The notes under the pieces: generated by a model
The model's input: only the letters and a program-made list of their open reading frames with translations
Databases searched by the model: none
What the model was told of the DNA's origin: nothing
Made by a program: the position numbers and the translations under genes
In this document: in pieces, positions 17,049 through 25,394 of the stretch
How positions within the stretch are numbered: the stretch's first letter is position 1
Layout: each line of letters opens with the position of its first letter
DNA from: UBA10438 sp044238605
Lineage (GTDB): Bacteria; Bacteroidota; Ignavibacteria; Kapaibacteriales; Kapaibacteriaceae
Direction: 5' to 3'
Length of the DNA stretch: 64,000 nt
Assembly (NCBI GenBank): GCA_044238605.1
Contig: JBIICY010000008.1
Span: forward strand, 1 to 64,000

Positions 17049-18887
17049 CTAGGAGATTGCCTTAAGGATGCGGACTGCAATATCATATTTCTTGAACGGA
17101 GGCATCAGGTAGACGCCGTTGATGCGGTTGCGCACGGATGATAAAAACTCAACAGCGATCTGGATGCCGATATCGGTTGCTTCTTCGGTGGACGCGGCGC
17201 CTTCCATGCGCTCGCGTACCCACTGCGGGATGTTCATGCCGGGTACTTCGTAATGCAGGAACTCTGCATGCCGTATCGTGCGAAGCGGAATGATGCCAAG
17301 CATGAATCTGATATCAATATCCTTTGTGCGGGCTAAAAATGTATCGAGAAGCTCTGCATCAAAGATGGGCTGTGAAAAGGCAACATGAGCCCCTTGCTCA
17401 GCCTTCATAGCAAGTCGGTCGATTTCGCGCTCTAGGTCATCTGCTGCCGGGTTAACAGCGCACGAGATGCAGAAACCAGTAGATGCACCTAGCGGATTCC
17501 CCATCAGGTCTTGTCCGGTATTCATATGGCCTAGCGCTCGTATGAGTCCGATAGAGTCTACATCGTAAACACTTGTGGCTGACGGAAAATCGCCAATGTG
17601 GGTTGGGTCACCGGTAACAGCAAGGATATTCCGCACTCCCATCTCATGGGCACCGATGAGTTCTGCCTGCAGAGCTACCATGTTGCGGTCTCGGCACGCA
17701 AGGTGCGCAATGCACTCCATAGATGTTTGCTCATGCACGAGCTTGGAGATTGCGATGGGGCTCATGCGAAGTCGCGCGCGGGCGCCATCACTGATGTTGA
17801 CGGCATCGATGCCGTGCTGCTCAAGATAGCGGGCACCTTCAACAACGCTCGACATATCAAGTCCACGCGGCACGTCTAGTTCAACCGTCGTTACAAACCG
17901 TTCGTTGATGCGCTCATGAAAGGTTGTCGGTGCTGCCTTGCTCTGCTCCTGTGATTCTGCACGCTTGGAGGCTTTAACAACAATGGGTACAGACCCAACA
18001 GGTACATCTTTGACAGCATCAGCGATAGCCTTGATGTGTGCTAGGTCTGCGCCGCCGTCTGCACCAATGATACATGCTCCATGCTCTACGAGTCTGCGCG
18101 TAGCCGCGGCAACGTATGATGGTTCTGCGTTGTATATCGGAAATCCATCGATGATCGTTGGGATCCCTACATCAGGAATTGCGACAAGGGGCTTCTCGGC
18201 AACACGAAGCGACTCGATAATGCCTAACATTCGCTGAGGTCCAACCGTGCCGTTAGAGCCGATGGCGTCTACACCATGTTGAGTAAGGCGTTCTGCAACA
18301 GCACTCGGGAATGAGCCCGAGAGTACTGATCCGTCTTCGGGAAAGGACTTTAGCGCAAGGAGCGGAATTGATGCGCTGAGGGAGCGCACAGACTCAATGG
18401 CGATCTCGAGTTCGTCTACGTTGATAAACGACTTTAGCATGATGCCATCGACCGAAGCGGCAAGCAGCGCTGCTGCGTGTTCGGTAAAGCATGCACGCAG
18501 GTCTGATGGCTCAAGCGGACCCAGCGGACGCATCATACGTCCGCTCGGACCAACAACGCCGATTACCCGAGCGCGAGACCCAGCGGCTGCGCGCGCCAGC
18601 CACGCCCCTTTTCGATTGATCTCCAGAACGCGGGCGCTGAGCATCGATGATTCCAGCGCATAGCGATTAGCATGCAGTGTATTTGTCTGCAGAAGCGTAG
18701 AGCCGGCATCGACAAAGTCATGATGGATGCGCTCAACAACAACGGGTGACGTCAGATTGTACCTATCGCTCGGCCGTTCGGAGAGTCCGCGCTTGGCCAG
18801 TTCGATCTGCATCGAACCGTCGGTAACGAGCACTCCTTGTGAGAGCCATTCTGAGAGTGATGCGCCGTCGGAGACGTGACTACTCAT
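17049..18887 (-). CDS. Homocysteine S-methyltransferase-like/5,10-methylenetetrahydrofolate reductase fusion
   Basis: A 612-aa YitJ-type fusion. Residues about 15-295 are a homocysteine S-methyltransferase-type barrel and 325-612 a methylenetetrahydrofolate reductase (FVTTVELDVPRGLD, ILAVTGDP, GFCISCAVNP, FSQPIFDAE, LGIIPL). In known methyltransferases zinc is held by a Cys in GxNC and the pair in GGCC. Here these read SNGTVGP (about 211) and GADGGA (about 275), and the usual ET of the ETF motif reads KSF (about 152). The first domain therefore should not bind catalytic zinc. The reductase half appears complete. It overlaps the MauE-like gene by 4 bp. Confidence 0.88.
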   Translation of the reverse strand: MSSHVSDGASLSEWLSQGVLVTDGSMQIELAKRGLSERPSDRYNLTSPVVVERIHHDFVDAGSTLLQTNTLHANRYALESSMLSARVLEINRKGAWLARAAAGSRARVIGVVGPSGRMMRPLGPLEPSDLRACFTEHAAALLAASVDGIMLKSFINVDELEIAIESVRSLSASIPLLALKSFPEDGSVLSGSFPSAVAERLTQHGVDAIGSNGTVGPQRMLGIIESLRVAEKPLVAIPDVGIPTIIDGFPIYNAEPSYVAAATRRLVEHGACIIGADGGADLAHIKAIADAVKDVPVGSVPIVVKASKRAESQEQSKAAPTTFHERINERFVTTVELDVPRGLDMSSVVEGARYLEQHGIDAVNISDGARARLRMSPIAISKLVHEQTSMECIAHLACRDRNMVALQAELIGAHEMGVRNILAVTGDPTHIGDFPSATSVYDVDSIGLIRALGHMNTGQDLMGNPLGASTGFCISCAVNPAADDLEREIDRLAMKAEQGAHVAFSQPIFDAELLDTFLARTKDIDIRFMLGIIPLRTIRHAEFLHYEVPGMNIPQWVRERMEGAASTEEATDIGIQIAVEFLSSVRNRINGVYLMPPFKKYDIAVRILKAIS

Positions 18888-19342
18888 GCGGACGTTCCTG
18901 TTGGTGCGTCGTCAAGTGACATCGCCGTGGTTGGCTTCCACCACAGGTAGGCGCACATGGCAATCATGGCGCTGTTCTTGGCAACCTTGAGCCAGCTAAC
19001 TTCTTCGCCGCCCTGTGATCCGAAACATCCGCAATCAATCTTGAGTCCGAGAACAACAGCGTATGCAACAGCCAACGTGAACATTACCAGCATTGCTCCG
19101 CAGATCAGTGCGCTTGCGCGCACGCGGAATCCAGCAACAAGGGCGATGCCCACTACAATTTCAAGCCACGCAATAACGAGCGCGTAGCCGTTCACCAGCC
19201 ACGAGGGCATAAGACCGTAGTGAGCGATTGACGTTGCAAAGGCAAGGGGCTCGATGATCTTGGGAACAGCGGCATACACAAAGTATCCGCCAATGAACAC
19301 GCGCAGTGCAAGACCAAGCCAGGGATAGAGCTGCGTTAGCAC
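18884..19342 (-). CDS. MauE/DoxX-like membrane protein
   Basis: 152 aa with four predicted helices (near residues 5-25, 48-68, 74-98 and 118-136). The loop IDCGCFGSQGGEEVSW is the signature of MauE-type proteins, in which the Cys pair is linked to disulfide or electron handling for partner maturation. No methylamine dehydrogenase genes are near, so a DoxX-like thiol-redox function is only inferred. ATGA overlap with the fusion gene downstream. Confidence 0.8.
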   Translation of the reverse strand: MLTQLYPWLGLALRVFIGGYFVYAAVPKIIEPLAFATSIAHYGLMPSWLVNGYALVIAWLEIVVGIALVAGFRVRASALICGAMLVMFTLAVAYAVVLGLKIDCGCFGSQGGEEVSWLKVAKNSAMIAMCAYLWWKPTTAMSLDDAPTGTSA

Positions 19343-19343
19343 G

Positions 19344-19595
19344 TTAGAAGACCCATGTTGAGATGAATATCCAGAGAATCATGAACAGCACGATGCTGTT
19401 AAGTACGAATCCAAGTCTGTAGAGAAAGCGTCCACCTTTGAGATCCCGTTGAGCAGGCACGGATAACTCTCCGGCAAATTGCAGATGACGGTCAATGTGG
19501 CGCGCCCAGATGGCGGCAACAAGTCCCACGCCCCAAACGATGGAGAGAAACACACTGGCATAGCCAAGCCACACAACCTTAGTGTGCTGCTTCAT
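19344..19595 (-). CDS. Small hypothetical membrane protein
   Basis: 83 aa with two hydrophobic helices (about residues 8-29 and 60-80) and a short charged loop between them. Its start overlaps the protease stop (ATGA) and it ends 1 bp before the MauE-like start, so it is co-translated with both. No family recognised. Confidence 0.7.
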   Translation of the reverse strand: MKQHTKVVWLGYASVFLSIVWGVGLVAAIWARHIDRHLQFAGELSVPAQRDLKGGRFLYRLGFVLNSIVLFMILWIFISTWVF

Positions 19596-22054
19596 CAGTC
19601 CAGCTTTTCCTCTAGTGCAAGTTTGATCTGCATCGTAAGGTCGTCATAGTGAGCTTGCGTCATTGCATCTGCTGTGCGAGCCCCTTGCAGCTTCTTGAGC
19701 ATAGACTTCAGACGCGCGCGGCAGATAGCACGCACATCAGTGCTGTAGGTGCTTGGTCCACGCATGAAGATCATAAATCCATCGCCGGAAGAGGCAGGCT
19801 TTGATGACTTGTCGATCAGCTCTTGTACCAAGGTGCGCTGCAATGCTCGACGATAAAAGTCGGAAGGGGCCTTTGTTGCAAGCTCAGTAAAGATCGATGT
19901 TTCGACATCGTCGAAGAGTTCAGTCACAGTGTAGGCTTCTGCACCAAAACGTGTTTGCTGATCGAGCAAGCGTGTAAGCTTGTCCGAAGAGATCACCGTG
20001 CGTAGCATACGCGTCTGTAGCGATGAAAGTCTTTGTGCAACGTCGGTAGGCGTGAGCAGTTGCGCAATGCGCTCATCGAGAAGCCACATTGGAGTAGTGA
20101 AGACGTTGTCGCGCAGGAAGGCAACGGCTTCGCGCTGACGTGACTTTGCAACGATCGAGAACTGAGGTCCTTTTGATCCATGCACCTTACGCTCGATAAC
20201 TACGCCACCCGGAATGTTGGCCACATGCCCCATCTCTCGAGACCACTGTCCGATAAGATCGTCGTAGGCATCAGAGAGCATGCGGAAGTCATCGCCCGGC
20301 TTGTAGGTCGCATCATACACATAACCCATTGCACGCTTGAGGTTGGCAATACCATAAGCGCCCGCCTTGATGGCATCATCACCAAGGTCTTCTGTCTGCG
20401 CTGTTGGGTCCATCACCATCCACTGCTGCGCGCCAAAGCGCAGGTACGGATCTTTTTCTGCTTCTGTTGCCCATGCGCGCAGGGTGTCGAGTTCTTCGTC
20501 TGACGTCTTGGCGCTGATGATCGGACGGTATCCCCACTTTACGGCCCAGTTATCATACGGACCAACCTTTGGCATCACGTCTACATCATCACCTGGCTGG
20601 GCAATGTAGTTGTAGCGTGCATAGTCCATGATGGTTGGCGCGGTGCCGTACTTGGCACAGAAGGTCTTTGAGCGTAATGAATCTACCGGGTAAGCGCTGG
20701 ATGCTTTCATGTTGTGAGGCATGCCGATGGTATGTCCAAACTCGTGTGCGGCAACAAACGAGATCAGCTCGCCCATGAGTGAATCGGAGTAGGGAAGCAC
20801 GCGCGACTTTGGATCGCTCACTGCCTGGGCAAAGAACCAGCCCGTCTGCAGCTTCATGATGTTGTGGAACCAACCAATGTCTGACTCAATGATCTCGCCC
20901 GTGCGTGGATCATGAATGTTTGGACCATACGCATTCTCAATCGGCGATGGGTAGTAGCGGATAACGCTATAACGCGCATCTTCCGGAGAGAAGTCAGGAT
21001 CCTGCTCCGGTGTAGGGGGCTCGAGGCACTGTACAGCATTCTTGAAACCTGCTTGTTCAAAGGCCGGGTTCCATGCTTCAACGCCTTTCTTGAGCCACTT
21101 GCGCCATTGCACCGGCGTTGCAGGGTCGATGTAATACGTAATCGGCTTAATCGGTTCTACCAATTCGCCTCTTAGGAATGCTGCGGTGTCCTTTGGTTCG
21201 AGGCGCCAGCGCAGAATGTACTCGCGGTTAACGGCCTCTGGTTCTGGACGTGAGAAGTCCGTCTGGTCTAGCGAGAAGAATCCCACACGTGGGTCTGCAA
21301 GACGCGGCATCATTGGTTTTTCGGGCAGCATTACCATGGAGTGGTGCATGGTAAACGACATCGTCTTTGATGCCGAATTCTGCGACGGATTCTCGGATGA
21401 GAATGTAACGACGTTTTCTACTTCAACATTCGTCGGAAAGCTCTTGATGTACTCCACATATGAGCGGTCTCTGTCGAGTCCACCAATCTTGTACTGTGAT
21501 CGAATACTACGATTCGGCGTCAGGATACCTACATCGCCCACGAACATGTCGGTTACATCGATCACAACACTCGACGAATCCTTGTTGTATGCCTGGATCG
21601 GAAATGCCTTGATGATCTCTTCGAAGTTGGCATTCTTCACTGCGCGCGAAATCGGCGTTGAATCACTGGCAACGTTTACATACGAAATCGTGCGAAGCAG
21701 GATCTTGTCGTACTTACGCTCCCAACGCACTACTTCGGTGTTGCTTTCCTCACCGCCATATCCTACTTGTGGCGTCTTAGCGATGCGGCTCACAAGCAGC
21801 AACTCTTTGCCCAACATAGACTTCGGAATCTCATAGAAGAACTTCTCGTCGATGCGGTGCACAACGAACATGCCCGAATCCGAAACGGCCTCCTTGGTGA
21901 TCACCTTATCGTAGGCCTTGATCTTTTTGTCCTTGTCTTTCTCTCCAGGTTTTTCTCCGCCAGCCATCGTCTGTTGGCTTGGCGTGCTCGATCCGCAACC
22001 AAAAAGAAATGCTGCAGCAAGCGAAATCGCGAGTAGGGGGCGTGTGGTGGTCAT
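19595..22054 (-). CDS. Zinc-dependent metalloprotease lipoprotein (DUF4953/DUF5117 family)
   Basis: An 819-aa secreted lipoprotein: signal MTTTRPLLAISLAAAFLFGC with a lipobox Cys. It then has a Gly/Lys-rich linker, a DUF5117-like N-terminal domain, and a metallopeptidase domain with the zinc site HEFGHTIGMPHN (HExxHxxGxxH, about residue 430), as in the Bacteroidota zinc metalloproteases of this type. A C-terminal helical region follows. The start at 22054 was chosen at the lipoprotein signal. A TACTTTTG promoter box lies 30 nt upstream, making it the first gene of the ten-gene array. Physiological substrate unknown. Confidence 0.9.
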   Translation of the reverse strand: MTTTRPLLAISLAAAFLFGCGSSTPSQQTMAGGEKPGEKDKDKKIKAYDKVITKEAVSDSGMFVVHRIDEKFFYEIPKSMLGKELLLVSRIAKTPQVGYGGEESNTEVVRWERKYDKILLRTISYVNVASDSTPISRAVKNANFEEIIKAFPIQAYNKDSSSVVIDVTDMFVGDVGILTPNRSIRSQYKIGGLDRDRSYVEYIKSFPTNVEVENVVTFSSENPSQNSASKTMSFTMHHSMVMLPEKPMMPRLADPRVGFFSLDQTDFSRPEPEAVNREYILRWRLEPKDTAAFLRGELVEPIKPITYYIDPATPVQWRKWLKKGVEAWNPAFEQAGFKNAVQCLEPPTPEQDPDFSPEDARYSVIRYYPSPIENAYGPNIHDPRTGEIIESDIGWFHNIMKLQTGWFFAQAVSDPKSRVLPYSDSLMGELISFVAAHEFGHTIGMPHNMKASSAYPVDSLRSKTFCAKYGTAPTIMDYARYNYIAQPGDDVDVMPKVGPYDNWAVKWGYRPIISAKTSDEELDTLRAWATEAEKDPYLRFGAQQWMVMDPTAQTEDLGDDAIKAGAYGIANLKRAMGYVYDATYKPGDDFRMLSDAYDDLIGQWSREMGHVANIPGGVVIERKVHGSKGPQFSIVAKSRQREAVAFLRDNVFTTPMWLLDERIAQLLTPTDVAQRLSSLQTRMLRTVISSDKLTRLLDQQTRFGAEAYTVTELFDDVETSIFTELATKAPSDFYRRALQRTLVQELIDKSSKPASSGDGFMIFMRGPSTYSTDVRAICRARLKSMLKKLQGARTADAMTQAHYDDLTMQIKLALEEKLD

Positions 22055-22084
22055 GTGCGTGTAAATGCCGTGAAACGTAAGCCA

Positions 22085-22092
22085 CAAAAGTA
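22085..22092 (-). promoter_or_regulatory. -7 box TACTTTTG for the metalloprotease operon
   Basis: Exact TAnnTTTG on the minus strand, 30 nt upstream of the ATG at 22054. It is the probable promoter of the array running down to 8805. Confidence 0.55.
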
Positions 22093-22102
22093 CGGCATAA
22101 CA

Positions 22103-22115
22103 CGGTAGGGGCGAG
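22103..22115. repeat. Orphan fragment of the left-edge repeat
   Basis: CGGTAGGGGCGAG here equals the complement of the segment joining hairpin and tail in the 134-505 repeat. It suggests that the element is dispersed in the genome. Thirteen bases could match by chance but the flanking DNA is also repeat-rich. Confidence 0.4.
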
Positions 22116-22139
22116 ACGGGGGGGAGACGAGGGGACTGG

Positions 22140-22215
22140 TTAATGGGTACGGGTTACGGATTACTGGGTACTGGGTGCGGGTTACGGATTACGGATTACT
22201 GGGTACTGGGGGCGT
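22140..22215. repeat. Imperfect GGGTTACGGATTACT-type tandem repeats
   Basis: Permutations of GGGTAC, GGGTTACGGATTACT and GGGTACTGGG repeat several times. Together with the next two entries it fills the 22093-22617 spacer between the divergent protease and pyrF genes; no coding potential is apparent there. Confidence 0.8.
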
Positions 22216-22222
22216 GGCTATT

Positions 22223-22403
22223 CGTCATCCCAGCGAAAGAGCGTCACCCTCGCGAAAGCAGGGGTCCCTCGCACCAAACGTAGGTCCCTCGCACCTGCGG
22301 TGCTCGGGATGACGCGGCGCGCAGCAGAGGGTAGAAGGTGGAGCTCAAGCATAAACAAGCAAAATCGGTGCGTCATCCCGAGCCGCTTTAGCGGCGAGGG
22401 ACC
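22223..22403. repeat. Inverted CGTCATCCCGAGC / direct GGTCCCTCGCACC repeats
   Basis: GCTCGGGATGACGC at 22302-22315 is the exact complement of GCGTCATCCCGAGC at 22370-22383, and a partial copy CGTCATCCC begins at 22223. GGTCCCTCGCACC occurs directly at 22263 and 22283, and GAGGGACC at 22396 is its reverse. The pattern is that of a small dispersed intergenic palindromic element. Confidence 0.8.
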
Positions 22404-22452
22404 TTGCTGCTTGCTGCTCGCTGCTCGCTGTTCGCTGCTCGCTGCTCGCTGC
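22404..22452. repeat. 7-bp tandem repeat, seven units of TCGCTGC
   Basis: Two TTGCTGC units followed by five TCGCTGC-type units (one ends in T). A length-variable microsatellite; no gene overlaps it. Confidence 0.9.
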
Positions 22453-22617
22453 TCAAAAAGAGATGCCCGGCCAGCTGGGGAGGGGGAGTGCTGTGCTCGG
22501 GCATCTGTGGTGATCGTGTGGCTTTGTGCTTGGGGGGGCAGGATCTAGGGGATCAGCCACACGTCATATATGAGGGGACAGGTTCACAGACGTAGCGTTT
22601 TGAAAATTGTTACATCC

Positions 22618-22625
22618 TATCTTTG
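22618..22625 (+). promoter_or_regulatory. -7 box TATCTTTG 6 nt before the pyrF start
   Basis: Exact TAnnTTTG; a TTTTG lies about 15 nt upstream. Only six bases separate the box from ATG, so transcription would begin at or very near the start codon. Confidence 0.5.
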
Positions 22626-22631
22626 CCCCCA

Positions 22632-23387
22632 ATGATACCTCGTAACGGACTCTGTGTTGGACTGGACCTCGATCTTGAGAAGCTGCCAGCCCCCTATCAA
22701 AAGCAAGTTGTTGATTTGCAACGGTTTGGGTGTGATGTTGTGGACGCAACGCGGGGTGCTGCCTCGTGTTACAAGCTTAATCTCGCCTTCTACGAGCAGT
22801 ACGGACGTGAGGGAATTGACGCATTGTATGCCATTCGCGAGCACATTGGGGATGCTTATGTAATCGCTGATGCAAAGCGCGGGGATATCGGCAATACATC
22901 GGCTGCGTATGCAAAGGCCGTGTTCGACGATCTAAAGGCCGATGCCGTTACGGTGTCGCCGTATATGGGACGCGACTCTGTAGGACCATTCCTCGATGTT
23001 CCAGGGAAGATGGTCTATGTTCTGGCACTCACATCTAACCCTGGCTCGCACGATTTTCAACGTCGGCTTGTTGGCGATACGCCCCTTTACGAACTCGTGA
23101 TGAATACCGTGCTCTCATGGCCGCGCAGCGGTGATGTTGGCTTTGTTGTTGGTGCAACGAATGCTGCAGAGCTGTCGATGCTGCGAACGAAGTTCCCCGA
23201 TGCTCCGTTGCTGATTCCAGGCATTGGTACCCAAGGTGGAGACACGCAGGAGACCCTTACAGCAAATGCTATGGGTCCGGCAGTGTTTAATGTTTCTCGC
23301 GGACTCCTCTATGCCGATGGATCGGAAAGCTGCATGGAGACAATCCAGCGTCTGGCCAAGACCTACAGCGCACAAATGCAATTCTGA
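22632..23387 (+). CDS. pyrF: Orotidine 5'-phosphate decarboxylase (type 2)
   Basis: Converts OMP to UMP, the last step of de novo pyrimidine synthesis. The 251-aa sequence has the type 2 features GLCVGLDLDLEKLP, YKLNLAFYEQYG and the catalytic block DAKRGDIGNTSAAYA, then VTVSPYMGRDSVGPF and LIPGIGTQGGD. The ATG at 22632 is preferred to an in-frame TTG at 22623, which lies inside the promoter box. No Shine-Dalgarno is visible. Confidence 0.95.
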   Translation: MIPRNGLCVGLDLDLEKLPAPYQKQVVDLQRFGCDVVDATRGAASCYKLNLAFYEQYGREGIDALYAIREHIGDAYVIADAKRGDIGNTSAAYAKAVFDDLKADAVTVSPYMGRDSVGPFLDVPGKMVYVLALTSNPGSHDFQRRLVGDTPLYELVMNTVLSWPRSGDVGFVVGATNAAELSMLRTKFPDAPLLIPGIGTQGGDTQETLTANAMGPAVFNVSRGLLYADGSESCMETIQRLAKTYSAQMQF

Positions 23388-23416
23388 TATGTCACGTTCT
23401 GCGTGATGAATCGCAC

Positions 23417-23436
23417 AGTGTATCGGAGGATACACT
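23417..23436 (+). promoter_or_regulatory. Perfect hairpin with the Shine-Dalgarno in its loop
   Basis: Stem AGTGTATC (23417-23424) and GATACACT (23429-23436) flank the loop GGAG, and ATG follows directly at 23437. The loop plus the next base forms GGAGG, the ribosome binding site. It may be a translational control hairpin or a protein-binding palindrome. Confidence 0.6.
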
Positions 23437-24357
23437 ATGCGTCTTGATGCATTTCCAGAACGAGTGCTGCAGCATGCAGTACATCGTGCGCTTTCAGATG
23501 GGCGCCGCCGCTGGCGGGTAACGAACGGACAATACATCCAGGTGCTTTCGCCCGGCACTCTCAACGTCCACGAAGGTCCAGACTTTGCCAACATGGCATT
23601 ACTCTGCGAGGGGGCTGTTACCGTTGCCTCGGGGGAGTTTCATGTGCATGGTTCGGACTGGTTTGCACACGGACATGGCAGTGATCCACGCTACCGTGAT
23701 GTTGCCGTGCACATCGTGCTGGATAATGACAGACCTGTAGACAACCTTCGCTGGACGCTGGTTGTGCCGATGTCGGACGTGCTGAAGTGTATCCGCTCTG
23801 CTCCCCAACCATTTGTGCCGTCTGCCAACCACGTTGATGAACTTCAGCAGGCCGCCATTGCCCGGCTAAAGCGTCACATTGACAATGCCCGCATCGTTAT
23901 TGCAAGACTTGGCATGAGGGAGGCTCTGCGAGCGCTTACCGACGAGTGGTTCGGACGCATGGCGATGAGGAAACATCATCCCGTTTCTGCCGATATCCAG
24001 CGTCAGCTGCGTCAGGCAGTTGCCCACTCGCCCCTTGGCCAGCTTGCGCTCACCATCCATGAACGTGCTCCAGAAAGTCTTCTCGAAGCCATTCGTGTTG
24101 CAGAGCTTCAGCGCATTGCTCTCGAGGGCAGATCTCTACGGCGCGAACTCCTCATGAACGTGATCTTCCCATGCTGTTGTGCCGTTGCACCAAATGCCAG
24201 CCTGGTTGCGCTGCTGCAGTGGTTCTGGTCTGCCCCGTCAATTCATCACTATGCGGCGTTGCGCCGTCGCTTCCCGGGTTTTGATCAAACCTACATGTGG
24301 CAGCAGCAGGGACTGCTCGAGTATGTGCGCTGGTATTCGCCAGTGTATGCGTCATAA
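23437..24357 (+). CDS. DUF2851 family protein
   Basis: 306 aa with the DUF2851 hallmarks: IQVLSPGTLNVHEGPDFANM, GEFHVHGSDWFAHGHGSDPRYRDVAVHIV and a helical C-terminal half. Function is unknown; the His-rich conserved segment could bind metal. The start codon sits directly behind a hairpin that presents the ribosome binding site in its loop. The gene is 49 bp after pyrF. Confidence 0.88.
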   Translation: MRLDAFPERVLQHAVHRALSDGRRRWRVTNGQYIQVLSPGTLNVHEGPDFANMALLCEGAVTVASGEFHVHGSDWFAHGHGSDPRYRDVAVHIVLDNDRPVDNLRWTLVVPMSDVLKCIRSAPQPFVPSANHVDELQQAAIARLKRHIDNARIVIARLGMREALRALTDEWFGRMAMRKHHPVSADIQRQLRQAVAHSPLGQLALTIHERAPESLLEAIRVAELQRIALEGRSLRRELLMNVIFPCCCAVAPNASLVALLQWFWSAPSIHHYAALRRRFPGFDQTYMWQQQGLLEYVRWYSPVYAS

Positions 24358-24370
24358 GAGCAGGGAAACG

Positions 24371-24377
24371 TATTTTG
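24371..24377 (+). promoter_or_regulatory. Variant -7 box TATTTTG 6 nt before a start codon
   Basis: TATTTTG then GCGCCCC-like spacer and ATG at 24384; nearly identical to the arrangement before the aminopeptidase gene ending at 14555. Confidence 0.4.
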
Positions 24378-24383
24378 CGCCCC

Positions 24384-25394
24384 ATGATTACGACACTTAT
24401 TACTGGCGCCAACGGCGAAATCGGACACAGTCTCCTCGAGACGCTTTCTTCACAACCAGATCGTAAGATCATCGCACTTGACCTTGCGCCCCTTGGCGAG
24501 GCTCTTGCAAAGCATGTGCACGTAAGTGTGCAGGGCGATGTGTCTGATCCGAATGTTGTTGCTCAGCTCGAGCAGCACGATATCGACGAGATCTATCACC
24601 TTGCGGCGCTGCTTTCGACAAGCTCTGAGAAGAACCCCGAGCGTGCGCACAATGTGAACGTGAATGGCACGATGGGCCTTCTGATGATGGCACGCCGCAT
24701 CGGTACGCGCACGGGCAAGGCTGTGAAGTTCTTGTTCCCGAGCACGATCGCCGTCTACGGCATGAAGAGCATCGAAGAGAAGAACAATGCTGGTGCGGTT
24801 ACAGAGTTTGAACACCTGCAGCCAACAACGATGTATGGCATCAACAAAGTGTACTGCGAACAGCTCGGTGCGTACATGAGCGACCGGTTTGGTCAGCTCA
24901 CAGACGAGCGCGGCGCAAAAGTTCTCGACTTCCGCGCACTACGTTTTCCAGGTCTCATCTCGGCCACGACTGTTCCGACAGGGGGCACAAGTGATTACGC
25001 ACCGGAGATGATCCACGCCGCAGCGCAGGGCAAAGCCTATGCATGTTTTGTCCGTCCAGATGCGCGCATCCCATTCATGGCAATGCCTGATGGCGTAAAG
25101 GCGCTGTTAGATCTTGCAGCAGCACCAATGGAAAACCTAACGCAGCGCGTGTACAACATTGGAGCATTCTCGCCATCAGCAGAAGAGATTGCTGTAAAGG
25201 TGAAAGAGGCATTCCCATCGGCCGAGATCACCTATGCGCCGCATCCGCAGCGTCAGGCAATTGTTGATTCGTGGTGCGGGGATGTAAACGACTCAGCTGC
25301 ACGCAATGATTGGGGATGGACGCCAGACTACGACATGGACAGGGCATTCAACGAATACCTGATCCCGATCATCTCTAAGGTGTATGCAGGATAA
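24384..25394 (+). CDS. NAD-dependent L-threonine 3-dehydrogenase (epimerase-type)
   Basis: Oxidises L-threonine to 2-amino-3-ketobutyrate. It is a 336-aa short-chain (extended SDR) enzyme rather than a zinc alcohol dehydrogenase. Features are the NAD loop TGANGEIGHSL, the catalytic YGINKVYCEQLG (YxxxK), and the family-specific LRFPGLISATTVPTGGTSDYAPEM, ARIPFMAMPDGVKAL and RQAIVDSWCGDVNDSAARNDWGW (in separate blocks). Start at 24384 because the longer frame adds non-homologous sequence. The 3' end overlaps the next gene by 11 bp. Confidence 0.93.
   Translation: MITTLITGANGEIGHSLLETLSSQPDRKIIALDLAPLGEALAKHVHVSVQGDVSDPNVVAQLEQHDIDEIYHLAALLSTSSEKNPERAHNVNVNGTMGLLMMARRIGTRTGKAVKFLFPSTIAVYGMKSIEEKNNAGAVTEFEHLQPTTMYGINKVYCEQLGAYMSDRFGQLTDERGAKVLDFRALRFPGLISATTVPTGGTSDYAPEMIHAAAQGKAYACFVRPDARIPFMAMPDGVKALLDLAAAPMENLTQRVYNIGAFSPSAEEIAVKVKEAFPSAEITYAPHPQRQAIVDSWCGDVNDSAARNDWGWTPDYDMDRAFNEYLIPIISKVYAG

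Noticed and set aside
8805..22054. Genomic island around the methylase-like gene
   Set aside because: No integrase, tRNA junction, transposase or flanking repeats; the gene is tightly packed with housekeeping genes in the same direction.
22300..22548. Small plus-strand coding frame in the repeat-rich spacer
   Set aside because: Its sequence is only a translation of the TCGCTGC and CATCCCGAG repeats (runs of LLAARCS).
23417..23436. Terminator of pyrF
   Set aside because: The hairpin has no U-tract and abuts the next start codon with the ribosome site in its loop.
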